DNA of 64,000 nt, from the NCBI GenBank assembly GCA_021229015.1, contig CM037791.1, forward strand, positions 55,435,741 to 55,499,740. Direction: 5' to 3'. A program made the position numbers and the translations under genes. Positions 36,112 to 47,069 of the stretch are shown here, one piece after another. The DNA comes from Solen grandis. Its lineage: Eukaryota; Mollusca; Bivalvia; Adapedonta; Solenidae. Numbering within the stretch: the first letter of the stretch is position 1; every line of letters starts with the position of its first letter. Below the pieces are notes generated by a model. The model was not told the origin of the DNA, did not search any database, and saw nothing but the letters and a program-made list of their open reading frames with translations.

Positions 36112-37299
36112 TTAGCACAGTTTTAATTCAAGCCAGACCAAATGACAATATTGAAACAGCACCCCAAGGAAGCTTTCATATCTATCCTGGAGTTGATTCA
36201 AAATAACTGGACATGGTACACCCAGTAACGTATTAACAAATACTTTATTTTCCAAATTTTGCATCGTGTCTTTTACTTGTGGGCTAAATACACTTTGTAT
36301 TTTGCACATAAGCCGCTGCCTATAAGCTAACATAAAGGGACAGTCTAACAAAATGTGGTCAGTCAGACATTTGCCGGTAATCATAACTAAACATTTAGGA
36401 CATCTTTCATCAAACCTAGATAAGTACGAAATCAGTTTCGTCACAGATTTGCATTGGGTTAAAAGTCTCGAACAGCGTACTGCATATAACCAAACGTCGC
36501 TATACTGAAAATTGGAATGTACGGAGCGGAATCGATCGATTTCATTACTGTTTATTTTATGTTCCCAGATCAATATATACAAGTGCCATATACTTTTACT
36601 AACCATTTCTTTCCATCTATATTTACTTGGAAATACCCCGTGGTTTATGAATTTATCTAGGTAGCTAGTAAGATTCAATTTAACTAAAATATTGTAGATG
36701 TCTGAAATAAATCCGTTTTTGTTTAATTTTAGTTCGTAAGAGGCTAATCTTACTAAAAATAGTTGTTTTACGGCACAATTTCTTTCAAGGCGACACAATT
36801 GACCAAGTAGTGTGAGTTTCCTTTTTTCAATTTCTGCAATTATAGGTAATGCATTTAAAAGACTTAAAGCTATATCAGTTCGCGTGCGTATGCTTAATTG
36901 TTGCATCGATTTAATACAGAGTCTATGGGCACGTTCGATACACATTATCTCGCAATCAGTTAAATTGTATAAACATTCTGTCCCAAATAGAGATTTTGGA
37001 AGTACAATGTGATCATACATACGTTTGCATGATAGTGGATTAAGACCGTTACCATTAAATACATAGTCAGCAAGACTGAAGAAAGTTCGTCTGATATTTG
37101 AACTAACTTCCCTCGCCCTCTGCGATCGTGCATAGTCGGTATGACATGGGACACCTAGGTGAACGTAACGGTCTACTTCTGTTATCACATCTGACCCTAG
37201 GGTCCACTTACGGACTGCACGCGAGGCGGGAATTCCCGAAGACGATATGTACTCGGAAAGAATCTGAATTTGAAAAACCGTCGTCGAATCACTATTTGT
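36112..37299 (-). CDS. C-terminal part of LINE ORF2 (5'-truncated non-LTR retrotransposon)
   Basis: A single frame is open for 395 codons down to a TAA at 36112-36114. The first part contains RKWTLGSDVITEV and YVHLGVP, the conserved end of the LINE reverse-transcriptase fingers/palm region (the 'YLG' motif). A long helical linker follows, then a Cys/His module CPKC...H...C (Cys263, Cys266, His278 and Cys283 when counted from the GTG at 37188), typical for the C-terminus of several LINE clades. The frame runs in from 37299 without a start codon, because the front of ORF2 is missing, as expected from 5' truncation during target-primed reverse transcription. It is dead as an element, but this part has no internal stop, so the insertion is fairly young. 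Confidence 0.75.
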   Translation of the reverse strand, partial: TNSDSTTVFQIQILSEYISSSGIPASRAVRKWTLGSDVITEVDRYVHLGVPCHTDYARSQRAREVSSNIRRTFFSLADYVFNGNGLNPLSCKRMYDHIVLPKSLFGTECLYNLTDCEIMCIERAHRLCIKSMQQLSIRTRTDIALSLLNALPIIAEIEKRKLTLLGQLCRLERNCAVKQLFLVRLASYELKLNKNGFISDIYNILVKLNLTSYLDKFINHGVFPSKYRWKEMVSKSIWHLYILIWEHKINSNEIDRFRSVHSNFQYSDVWLYAVRCSRLLTQCKSVTKLISYLSRFDERCPKCLVMITGKCLTDHILLDCPFMLAYRQRLMCKIQSVFSPQVKDTMQNLENKVFVNTLLGVPCPVILNQLQDRYESFLGVLFQYCHLVWLELKLC

Positions 37300-37309
37300 T
37301 TATCTGCTA

Positions 37310-37814
37310 CGTCATCACTTTATGCGATCGTTGTTCGCTAACGGAGACATACAGAGGTTCTGTTGAAAACGTCAGAAAATTGACGAAGATTTTTGTAAAC
37401 ATTTGAATTAACTTAGGTAAAATGTACTTTCTGATTTATGCATTGTAATAACATTGTCGTAAACGTGTATGAAAATATTGCATCTCATGAAAGTCAATGA
37501 ATCTGTAGCACACACGTTGCCTTTCTGTCTGAATTTGGAAGAATTTAAGTGCTGATAGCATAAATCTTTTAAAGGTTTGAACGGTGGAAACCCTAATTGC
37601 AATGGTGATTGATGCTGTTTACACATACACTAAATTCTTTTTTTCTAATCTCCAAGATCTTGTCATGATAGTTTGACTGAATTAAATATATTTTTTTCTC
37701 ATCTTTTTTATGTGATTTTTATTAAATCATATATTATGGAATATTTTTGATGGTATTCATAAAAACATAAAATTTTTAAGGTTATTTAATTCTTGAAGTC
37801 ACGAATTATTGCAG
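37310..37814. other. No gene seen: intergenic
   Basis: AT-rich sequence between the LINE piece and a satellite-cored element. No coding-looking frame. Confidence 0.35.
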
Positions 37815-38703
37815 AGTGCCTAGTTACTGAAACACTGTGCATGCAAAACTTTTACTAAAAAAATCTAAGTTAGAAAAGGGCTATAATTTGTATAAAATTT
37901 AGTCAAAGAGTTATCTTCCTTGGTTTTCTGATACCTCTGAACACAGTCATAAACTTTCTAGTCAATATCATAAACGACTTCTGAGATATAAACTGGATAG
38001 TTTTCTACTGCATGCAAAACTTTAAACTAAAAGTCAATCAAGAAATGGTCATAATAAGCATTATATTCAGTCAAACTATCTGTCACTAAAGCTTGATATC
38101 ACTAAAAATATTAAAATTCCAAACCAATCCAATGTCTAGTTACTGGGATACAAGCATGAAATGCCTTGCATGCAAAACTTTAACATAATTTCTAAGTTAA
38201 AAAGGGGCCACAATTGCAATATATTTTCTACCTTGATTGTATGATGCACCTGAACATGTTAAAGCGTTTCAAATCAATACCATGACTGGTTACTGAAATA
38301 TCAGCATGAAATTTTAACCAAAATGTCTAAGTTAAAAGGGACCATAAAGATGTTTCAAATCAATCTCATACCTGGATACTGAAATAAAAACATGGAAGTA
38401 CATTGTATGCAAAAACTTAATCCAAATTTCTATTGCATGCAAAACTTTTACCAAAATTACTATATTAAAAAGGGGTCATAATTTGTATTTAATTCCGCCA
38501 AGAGTTATCTACCTTATTTGTTTGATGCCCCAAAACATTTTCATAAACTTTCAAGTCAATACCATAAATAGTTATTGAGATTTGAGGTTGAGGTTGATAG
38601 TAATTAACTTGCATTCAAAACTTAAACCAAAACCTGCAACACCAACGCTGATGCCGACGCAAGGGTAACTGGAATAGCTCTCATTTTCTTGAATAGTTGA
38701 GCT
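37815..38703 (-). mobile_element. Non-autonomous element with tandem ~150-bp cores (copy 3, inverted)
   Basis: This is the inverse complement of the family at 7878-8663 and 24190-25077. It shows 'TTGCATGCAAAACTTTAA', 'AAACTTTCAAGTCAATACCA' and 'AGTTATCTACCTT' several times and ends with 'CTTGAATAGTTGAGC', the inverted terminal motif. No protein is encoded. Confidence 0.65.
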
Positions 38704-38704
38704 A

Positions 38705-41540
38705 AAAATGCGAAATTCTTATCATGTCTCATCCAAAACTTTGTCATTCTAGATGGATTTTTGAAATCACTTGGCAGAAAATTAAATGTTTACCATTGCA
38801 GTAACTCAAAATTCATGGTGGAACCCAACGGGTATATGGTAAAACACTACAAAGAAAGAGGATGATTTACCAGTTAGTACGTGAATCATTTGTGTCAGGT
38901 AAAAAGCAACAATACACGAGTATGATCTGATGTGATGGTCGCAAGTGACAGTTAATCATGCTGATAGTAGAATTAATTTTCCATCAGGACTGACGCAATC
39001 GCGCAGTAGTAGAGTGTCCGCTTTGCGTTCGAGAAGTCTAGGGAATTGTCTCCCATGTATCGGTGCTATCTAAGATCTTCATTTCTGACATACTTTGTAT
39101 AATTAATGTCAGAAGAGCATTGATTCCTGATCCTACAAATGACTTGTTTGTTGTATGTGATGTCAGTACCTACATTCTGAACACCTGTAGCTCTACTTGA
39201 AAAGCGAATAACCTCTCCACATTGTAATATGATAGAATAATTGTATGTAACTCTACGAAATTGGTTTGAAAAAAAAAATATATATATATTTACGGATCAC
39301 AATAATTGTTCGTGGCATAAATGCACGTAAAACTTTTTTTCTGTCATAACTGTCACTTGACCATGTGGAGGAATTTAGTTTTTTAATGCAATGATGGCTC
39401 GTAGATATTTTTGATAGTTAATATGCAGGATTCAATCATTTTATGGTGCTACAATAACCCATGTAAAAAGCTTCGAGTCGGATACAAGTCCATGTTACAA
39501 TCACATCAATCTATCGAACTCAGATACCAACGTTGCTTATTTGTTACACTATGAAATGATCGAAACCTGTATATCTATTATCCGAAATCAATTGCAGCCA
39601 ACCTTTTGCCTAAGTTCTTCAATATATAAGTCACATACTAATTACAAATCAAAGCACTGATAGCGCTGAGGGAAAAAGATTGTCGCATTTCTTAGGTAAA
39701 TTTAATAAACGGGGATCAAATTGTCAAGGGACAATGCAATATGTTTTAAACCCGTATCAAGGTGGGTACAAGAAAAGATGAGCACATCCTTTGTTCAGTG
39801 GACTGCTAACAATAAACACGTCGTCTCTTACTCTCCCTATTTCTATCGACTACAGTTTATAAGATTTATATCAAGATACATATCTAAATCAAAGGAAAGG
39901 AAATCTAAAACAAAAATATTTCATTATTTTATTCTAGTTTGGTTTCTGGCAAAAAAAATAAATAAGTTACCCAGTAGACCTGCAGCTCATCAAACCTTCT
40001 TTTATTTGAGACACACTAAACAGCAGGTGCGGATTCACCGCCCTCCTCTCCAGTTGGCTTGATCATACCATTTTCTAGGCTATATTACAATGAAATTGTC
40101 GTGATTTGGATTACTTTTTGTGCTCTGTTGTGGAAATCCCCATTGTGAGCCCCTTATTGAAATAAAGTTCTTCACCCGACTAGTCACCAGGCCCCTGCTG
40201 TTTCCGAGAACTCCTAGTGATAGAGCATCCGCTGTCACTTGGCAACATCACTAAGTTACCAGTCGTGGCTGCTTTAATTTGAATCAGTTAGACATACGCT
40301 TCCAGCTTTTTACTAAGTATGCAACAATTAAGCGCTGAATGTTACAGACGTAAATCAAAGTCCGACAGGTTGTTTTAATGTTGTTACTAGGTATGTCTAT
40401 ATATATATATTTTTTTTTTATTTTTTTTTTTTTTGTATTACAGAAAATTCCACTCTCTCTCGCCTACAAATTTTAAGATCTACATGAGTATGTATTTAAA
40501 TAGAATAGACGCGAACTTGGATTTACAAGCGCACACGAATAGTTAAATCAATGCAATTAAAATCGTATAGGATATAACTAAACTCAATATTTTTTTTTAA
40601 AGAGCACAATGATGTAATTAATTTGTGCTAAAGAAAAAATAACTTTATAAATTACTTTTATATATGTATTATATTTTCTTTCTTTTTTCATTTTTTTTTC
40701 TTTTTTATAAAGATGAAATGGAATTTTAATATTACAAAGTTTCTTTACTCGTTAATGTTATCCGCATCATCATGACACACTTTCCACAAAAAAAAATTTA
40801 AAATCATACATAAAAAAGAAGACGGCACAAAAATCAATAAGTTATGAACAAAACATAAACACAATGTACATGACACAGTACAGAATGTGCATAACATAAT
40901 AAAGAATGTACAAAGCATAACAAAGAATATGCTTAACATGAAGAATGTATATAACAAAGCAAAGGTGGTCCTTATAGATGGACAGTTGGGGCATTCCATA
41001 TAAAAAGATTGTCAAGGGGACATGGGGACAGACTGAATTCCCCACTCATTCGGCAAAGGTTAATTATTAAGGCTTTCGGTTCTATTTTATTTCTTTGAGA
41101 TTAAGAACTTAACTACTGGTAATGTGAATCATTATTATCAAAGCCAGATAAAACTGAAGGCCGAACTCCTTTTTTACATTTTGAAATGATTGCCTAATCA
41201 TGATAATTTCTCTTATTTTTATTTTTCTCTGAATTGTACTAGCTGGCATATGTTTTATGAAAAAAGTAGGAGATTGATTTAGCTTTAAAGAAGAATGGAA
41301 GAATGATAGACACCATTTTCGAGGCATTTCTATGTGTTATCCGTTTGTCTAATAACACCTATAATTATAATTACTTGTCCCAGTCAACTCTCAGAATTCA
41401 GGTACAGTAAGATCCTTTTTTTGTGTGTATGCCGTGTCTGTAATGTATTCTCAATATTTCACTATATTTGCTTATATGGAAGCTGTTGTTTGCATTGAAA
41501 TAGCTTAACATTACATAATGATGATAATCGCATTATCCTC
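38705..41540. other. Gene-poor stretch with a tRNA-like fragment and simple repeats
   Basis: A tRNA-like piece, 'GCGCAGTAGTAGAGTGTCCG' followed by 'GCGTTCGAGAAGTC', lies at about 38998-39050 and is probably a SINE head. Poly-T runs occur at 40408-40434. A 'CATAACA(A)AGAATGT' motif repeats several times at 40885-40950. No frame looks coding. Confidence 0.4.
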
Positions 41541-41559
41541 TGTACATTGTGCACATTAT

Positions 41560-41838
41560 GGGAGAGAGAGAGAGAGAGAGAGAGAGATTTACTCATTGTG
41601 TCAATGTCATCTTGAGTAATCATCATAGGAGAGAGAGGAGGAGAGAATTTACCCATAATAAAGATAGCCATGATATAGAGAGAATTGACTCCTTATAAAT
41701 ACAGCAGGGTTAGAAAGAAAGTGAAAATACCTGTTATAAAGATACCCATGAGAGAGAAAGAGAAAAATATTACTCATCATGAAGAGAGCATGGAAGAGTA
41801 AGAGAGGAAGAAAATACACCTGAAATAAAGATACCTCT

Positions 41839-41887
<49 letters not shown>
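41560..41887. repeat. GA-rich minisatellite followed by (TA)n
   Basis: A (GA)n run at 41562-41587 leads into four or five degenerate ~50-bp units with 'GAGAGAG', 'TTACTCAT' or 'TTACCCAT' and 'ATAAAGATACC', ending in a long (TA)n run at 41841-41887. Confidence 0.8.
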
Positions 41888-41891
<4 letters not shown>

Positions 41892-41949
41892 TTTTTTAAT
41901 ATGTTTGTCTCTCTGTACTGTATATTTAACATTGTAAGTAACAGAATTT

Positions 41950-42260
41950 GACATCCCTTGCTTACGGAGGTCGTTCTGATTGGATGATGTAAAAAATATG
42001 TGTATGCAATTTCCCGTTGATGTCAATTTCACATCGTTCAATCAGATCTCCCGTTTCAAAATCGCCACCAAAAAACGGAAGTTGAAAGTGAAGAAGACCT
42101 GTGATTAAAGATGCTCTAACTGTTGACGTTTCGCGTTATTACTTCTTTAAGGTTGCCTTTGACACTGATTCATTTAACAATGTGTTAATTGGACATCAAA
42201 CTGATTGAAACAGCGTCATTTTTCGTTGGTCGGATTGGCAAAGCGGAGATAGTCGAAAAA
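41950..42260. repeat. Dispersed repeat shared with 52870-53000 and 62225-62310
   Basis: 'GATGTCAATTTCACATCGTT', 'CAATCAGATCTCCCG' and 'AAACGGAAGTTG' match the inverse complement of 52870-53000. 'TTTCGCGTTATTACTT', 'AGGTTGCCTTT' and 'GTGTTAATTGGACATCA' match 62225-62310 on the plus strand. No coding frame is seen. Confidence 0.5.
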
Positions 42261-42617
42261 ATGTATATTTGGGATTTACAGAGCTGACCGGCCCAGTGTC
42301 AGATAGTGTGACTGGGTGTGGTATCATGCCACTTGCCTTCGACAGTCTGGAAGTACTTTATCTGTCTCATGAAATGATTGTACACTGCATTTGTTTTTTT
42401 CTTTTTTTTCTTTTTTGTTTTTTTTTCCTTTTTATATCAGAAATTTAAATTTTTTTATTTTGTTAATATTTGTAGGAATGCTGACGAATGCTGATTCTGT
42501 TGAGCTTTATGAACTGTAAGTAATAATTGCTGTTTGATAATTATCTACCTTTTGAATACTTTTTCAAATACAAAAATAATAATAAAAAAAGTAAACAATA
42601 GGTTGAAATTGCATTTA

Positions 42618-43016
42618 TTAGAAAAAAGCATATTTTTCAGCTAAATCTTTTTTTCTGAAAATTAGGTCATTTACCCCGTTGTCCTTTCTTGACATCTGTA
42701 AAAGAGTGTTGTAACCTTTGTCCTTCACAAATGCTTCCAGATCGTTTTTCCCCACTGTTCCATGGATATACTCCACAGTCATCATTTGGATATCCACCTT
42801 TTCGAAGGGAATTGTTTTTAAAATTTTCAGTTCGTCACCTTCAACATCCAGACTGAGGAAGTTTACCGTTGTCTGGTTCAGGGCCAACAGTATCGAGTAC
42901 AGCGGGAAGCACTGGACTTGGACCTCATTTCTGATAAACTTTTTCTGTATCAACCATTCTTTGGCGTCTTCGTCCTCAGCCAATCTTCCCATGTTAAAGT
43001 GTTTGTTAAACGACTT
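42618..43016 (-). CDS. Star-like FkbM-family protein, exon 3 (C-terminal)
   Basis: This is the last of three exons of one minus-strand gene. A pyrimidine tract 'TTGTTCTTTCAG' ends just before 43016; 132 codons follow to TAA (42620-42618). The exon encodes VQCFPLYSILLAL and then FLSLDVEGDELKILKTIPFE, the conserved second half of the FkbM (Methyltransf_21) fold, plus VEYIHG and a C-terminal NGVNDLIFRK. Animal members such as insect Star are membrane-anchored and lack proven methyltransferase activity, so catalysis should not be assumed. An AATAAA overlaps the stop (42619-42614), with further A-rich sequence downstream, so the 3' UTR may be very short or use another signal. Confidence 0.8.
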   Translation of the reverse strand, partial: KSFNKHFNMGRLAEDEDAKEWLIQKKFIRNEVQVQCFPLYSILLALNQTTVNFLSLDVEGDELKILKTIPFEKVDIQMMTVEYIHGTVGKNDLEAFVKDKGYNTLLQMSRKDNGVNDLIFRKKDLAEKYAFF

Positions 43017-43135
43017 CTGAAAGAACAATTATTTATGACCTTATATATGCTACTTTTAGTCTGAAGAGAATGTTAGTCTGTAATAAGGAACACATTATAA
43101 TGATATCATTAAAATTTAAGTATTAGCCATGTACG

Positions 43136-43437
43136 TTTGTTTGTTTGTTTGTTTGTTTGTTTGTTTGTTTGTTTGTTTGTTTGTTTGTAGGGTTAAACGT
43201 CCCACCGTTAGTAATTAAATCATTTGTAGGATCAGGCCGTAGACATGTGGCATGATACCACATCAAGTCACATCATCCTAACTCTGGGCAAAACAGTCCT
43301 GAAAACTTCTTTTATATGCTGAGCGCCAAGCAAGGGAGCTATACCAGTACTATTTTTTAAGACTTTGGTATGTCGCGGTCGGGAATCGATCCCACAACCT
43401 CTTGCCCCAAAGGCGGACGCTTTAACCCTTCGCCAAC
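43136..43437 (-). mobile_element. tRNA-derived SINE with (TTTG)n tail
   Basis: The head is on the minus strand at about 43437-43370: 'GGTTGGCGAAGGGTTAAAGC' with A-box character and 'GTGGGATCGATTCCCG' as B-box. The body includes 'CATACCAAAGTC' and 'GCGCTCAGCATATAAAAG'. The 3' tail is (CAAA)n, seen as (TTTG)n at 43136-43188 on the plus strand. It lies in intron 2 of the Star-like gene. Same family as 34283-34573. Confidence 0.75.
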
Positions 43438-43911
43438 CATCGATGACTCCATGTATATATCGACGGTGTCATAAGACATGATATGTTGTGCTTGGCATCT
43501 ATTCAATGAGACATGACATGCTTGGCATGCATTTAATAATAGTTGGAAACATACAATCAAAGTATCGGTATTTAAGATTTGTGTATGTAATTCAGCTGTT
43601 TTGTATCTTTTGAGAGAAACGGTGTCAAGCAATATCTAGTTATTGAGAGAAAATGTGTGTCAAGTTATATGTAAATGAATTTAAAAAGAGCTATACAATG
43701 TACATCCACCAACTGTTGATGTTTAGTTACTTGTTTGTATGGTCTTTAACTCATGTATCAAAAACATATATTTGTCCACACTTTGTGTTTCATCTGGCCA
43801 CCGTATAAAAGCAGACTCACTGACCCACCGACCAACTGACTGGCTAAATTCTAATTCCATTTGCGGCGGTATGATTAACTAATATCACCGTATTTGAATA
43901 GATGTGCAAAG

Positions 43912-44075
43912 CGCCGTGACATGCCCGACTGAGGTTCCGAAGGTTGTGGGTTCGAACCACGTTGGGAGAAGGATTTTTTTGTGACTTTCTAAGGCGCAAA
44001 GTTAAATCCCAACCCATGAACCTTCGAGGAGAATTAGTATAAGTTATAAGAATTTGTTTCCCAATCGACGTAAAA
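43912..44075 (+). mobile_element. tRNA-derived SINE (same family as the copies in the 1-20 kb array)
   Basis: 'GCGCCGTGACATGCCCGACT', then 'GAGGTTCCGAAGGTTGTGGG' and the B-box 'GGTTCGAACC'. The body has 'GGCGCAAAGTTAAATCCCAA' and 'GGAGAATTAGTATAAGTTAT'. It is a stand-alone copy outside the array, which shows that the element in the array is a real dispersed SINE. Confidence 0.65.
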
Positions 44076-44871
44076 TAAATAAGAGAAAATATTGCATGTA
44101 GAATATGGTCAGCGATATTTTAGGTAAAAAAGGACATAGCGAACACAACATACGAGATACTCGTAAGTTTATCCTAGTTCTTTATGATGAAAATATTTCA
44201 CTCAACAAACTAAGAGAAAAGTTTGAAGGAAATTATAAATGAATAAAAATGTTTTGCAAACATACCGTAGAAACGAGTCTAATTCAGAATGTTATATTGT
44301 TCACATATACGTTTAAGGAATTCGACCAATCTTAGCCATCAGTTACACCAAAGCTATGCATATAACTTCGCAATATAAGCCTTTAAAATGTAAAACTATG
44401 GAAATCATATTAGGGGCAAATTGACATGCTATTACAGGAGACAAAAGTTCTTTAATTAGCTCCCCTTGATAGTTGTGTTGCCATGAGTTATCTCCCCTGA
44501 AAACTAAAAAAGTGACTTTCTCCATTTTCCCACGGTAAAGTTAAGATTATTTTCATGAAATTTGAAACAGAATCATATAATGAATCTTCCTACCCAGAGT
44601 TTTTCTCGAAAATCAAATTCAGTATTTTTATATTCACAGAAATATATTCCCCATAGACATAGGTTGTCTCGAACATGTAAATAAACTTGGAAAAATCTGT
44701 CTGTAAAACAGTGTTATTTTTTAAAGTCTTCAAAGTGACAAAGTTTCGTAGAATTATTACCATCCAGTGACAAGATATGATATATGGCTATTATGAGCCT
44801 TATACCTTAAGCGTTTATAAACAAATACGCTTAACTCATATATGATACAATTGACTGTACTTCAGTTATAC

Positions 44872-45066
44872 CATAGCTGGATGAGGTTCCGTATTCAGAC
44901 ATGCGTTGATGGTGAAGGCTTTTCGGTGTTTTGACTTCAGCGTCTCAAAAGTTTCTGGATCGGCCTCGATCAGCAATCCGTTCCACTTCCTAACCTTCTC
45001 AAAGAATAGTGTGTTGGACCCTTTCTCTCCATTCAGTGCCCCACATTCCACGTAGAAACCTCCTTC
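44872..45066 (-). CDS. Star-like FkbM-family protein, exon 2 (SAM-binding-like region)
   Basis: It is bounded by 'CTTGATTTTCAG' before 45066 and the donor ATG|GTATAA at 44872/44871. The 65 codons are in phase 0 at both ends. The exon encodes EGGFYVECGALNGEKGSNTL, the glycine-containing first motif of the FkbM/Methyltransf_21 fold, then WNGLLIEADP with the acidic residue at the end of strand 2, and INACLNTEP. It fits directly between the exons at 51001-51414 and 42618-43016. Confidence 0.8.
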
Positions 45067-45239
45067 CTGAAAATCAAGATATGATGAAATGGTCAGACTT
45101 GCTTTTGATGTATCAGGTGCTTCAACATTGTTCAAAGATGTCTTCAGTAGTAACTGAATCAACAAACAGAATATGATTTTTATTTTATTTGTGTTATATT
45201 TTCCATCCTGTAACATTCCTTACTGTAACACTCAAAGTC

Positions 45240-45767
45240 GGTTACAAGAAGGTAAGCAAACTGAAAATGAGTATTTCCTATAACACATAACAAAGTATAT
45301 AGCAATCAAATTTTAGGTCAATAGGACTAGAGTTATCCTCAGTTTAATGTCTTTTTGCCTTATTGCCACAGGAAGGAATTTGTTAAGTAACAGTATGGAA
45401 AATATTTAAACTCGTTGCTTATCATTTCCAATGATTAAAGCCATGCATACTACCCCTAGAGTATAAACTATTGCTGAATTAAACCTTCTTTATCGTTGAA
45501 AGGTCTTTCTCTTGCGTACAAAGAAATGTGACACAAAATGTAGCAAAACTAGCATTTGGCGCTTCCATTTATTTATAGAGAACTGGAAAACACAACTGTG
45601 CGGGACAAGTAAATTCACTTAAAAAAAAATCATGACAACAAGTATCGCAAATACTAGCATGAGGACAGGAATAGTAATGACTAAAGAGCATTACATTTGC
45701 CCAATTAAATTGATCATCCTAAATTGATCTTTGAAAAAGTAAAAGAGAAAAAAAAAGAAAAAAAAAA
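45240..45767. other. Intron 1 sequence of the Star-like gene; nothing further seen
   Basis: AT-rich intron, with no frame or repeat recognised. Confidence 0.35.
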
Positions 45768-45979
45768 ACAAGAGGGCCATAGAGGCCCTGGATCGCTCAC
45801 CTGAGTATAGGATTACTGAAGTATCATCCCTGTCAATTTTAATCAAATTCTGTTCAGCAGTTTCAGAGAAGAACTCCTTTAAAGCAAATTGTTGATGATG
45901 GGCAACACATGATGGACGACGAAGGATGCAGGGTGATCCAATGAGCTCACCATGAGCACGATGTGCTCAGGTGAACTAA
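45768..45979 (+). mobile_element. Short non-autonomous element with CTCACCTGAG ends
   Basis: It begins 'ACAAGAGGGCCATAGAGGCC' with 'TCGCTCACCTGAG' and ends 'GAGCACGATGTGCTCAGGTG', so the ends are inverted copies. It contains 'GATGGACGACGAAGG'. It is a short relative of the larger element at 48217-50169, with a single core remnant. Confidence 0.65.
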
Positions 45980-46315
45980 AAATGCAATTCAAAAATCAAA
46001 CATAACATTATTTAATATAAAAAATCACGTAAAACTCGTATCTTTGTTAGTTTGGAAAATAGTAATGAGAGAAAATCTTGTGACTCTAAGTTCAACTTTC
46101 CCCTTCATAAGCTGGCAAAAATGTTCACCTCATCATCAAAGTAGCTTTAAAATTAATCAAAACCACTGAAAACTAGGTAGCTTTATGTCCTTTCATGTGA
46201 ATAATTCTTTTTTTTTGCATCTCCTGAAAAATTCCCAAAAATGAGTTGGCATCTGATACATACATTACCAGGGCACACACTGGAAATAAATTTATCGGGG
46301 GTATTGGGATTTATG

Positions 46316-46557
46316 TTAACCCTTTCCCTCATAGAGGACACCATGAAAAGACCTATACGAACAGCATAAAACCAGATCAGCCTGCGAGTAACTCACAGGC
46401 TGATCAGGTTTTATGCTGTTCGCTGCTCCTCAGTGGTCTGGAAATGAGGATTTTGTAATTAAATTTGGTAAGGTTTAACTGTGGTTTTCTGCAGATCAGG
46501 CTTTATGTGGTACCTACTGAGTGTATCAAAATGAGTCTATATGAGGGAAAGGGTTAA
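46316..46557. mobile_element. piggyBac-type MITE (TTAA target sites)
   Basis: TTAA at 46316-46319 and 46554-46557 flank perfect 14-bp terminal inverted repeats, CCCTTTCCCTCATA. TTAA duplication with a CCC-starting terminus is the hallmark of piggyBac-type elements. Inside, a 27-bp-arm hairpin (46358-46384 with 46396-46422, arms starting CGAACAGCATAAAACC) has one mismatch. It encodes no transposase. It lies in intron 1 of the Star-like gene. Confidence 0.8.
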
Positions 46558-46854
46558 ACAAAGACAAAAAGAATGCTCATTGCTAAAAAATATTATATCT
46601 TGAAAATGCATCCATGACTTTTATGTCAGATGTTGTGTTCTTCTGCCAAACACCAAATCCAAGCCTCAGCCTGTAGACCAAGGTATTATTCCAACATTAC
46701 AGCAAAAAAAAAAAAAAAAAAATCATGTTAATGTTCATTGGTATAAAACATTTTGTAGTTTATATCATATTCATGTTGTAATATATCATAAGTTTGTTAC
46801 ATTTAGCTTATAAATAGCAAAATTCATTAATAATAAGAAAAATATTTATGGTCT

Positions 46855-47065
46855 GAGCTAGATTCGAACCCATGACCTTCAGCTTCGAACTCTAGCGCTT
46901 CATCATTGAGGCCAGCAGGGTGTGTGATACACATGAACATAATTATAGATGTCTCAGGTTAATGTTGCCAGACAATACCAGTACCTTTATATACTACTTT
47001 GGTAAGTCACAGCTTGGGATCGAACGCACCACCTGTTGCTCCCAAGGCAGACACTCTCTTACCAC
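46855..47065 (-). repeat. Two tRNA-derived SINE fragments
   Basis: 'CTAGATTCGAACCCATGACC' at about 46858-46877 is an inverted B-box with a head up to 46918. 'ACTTTGGTAAGTCACAGC' to 'CTCCCAAGGCAGACAC' (46999-47055) matches the head and body of the SINE at 43136-43437. Both are partial. Confidence 0.5.
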
Positions 47066-47069
47066 AAAC

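Noticed and set aside
39721..40062. 113-codon plus-strand frame
   Set aside because: No start context, splice sites or domain; composition as expected by chance in AT-rich DNA.
41649..42041. 130-codon minus-strand frame
   Set aside because: It crosses a long (TA)n microsatellite (poly Tyr-Ile) and a dispersed repeat; no domain.
42718..43020. 100-codon plus-strand frame
   Set aside because: Antisense to Star-like exon 3.
46246..46458. 70-codon frame
   Set aside because: It lies across a piggyBac-type MITE and its hairpin.
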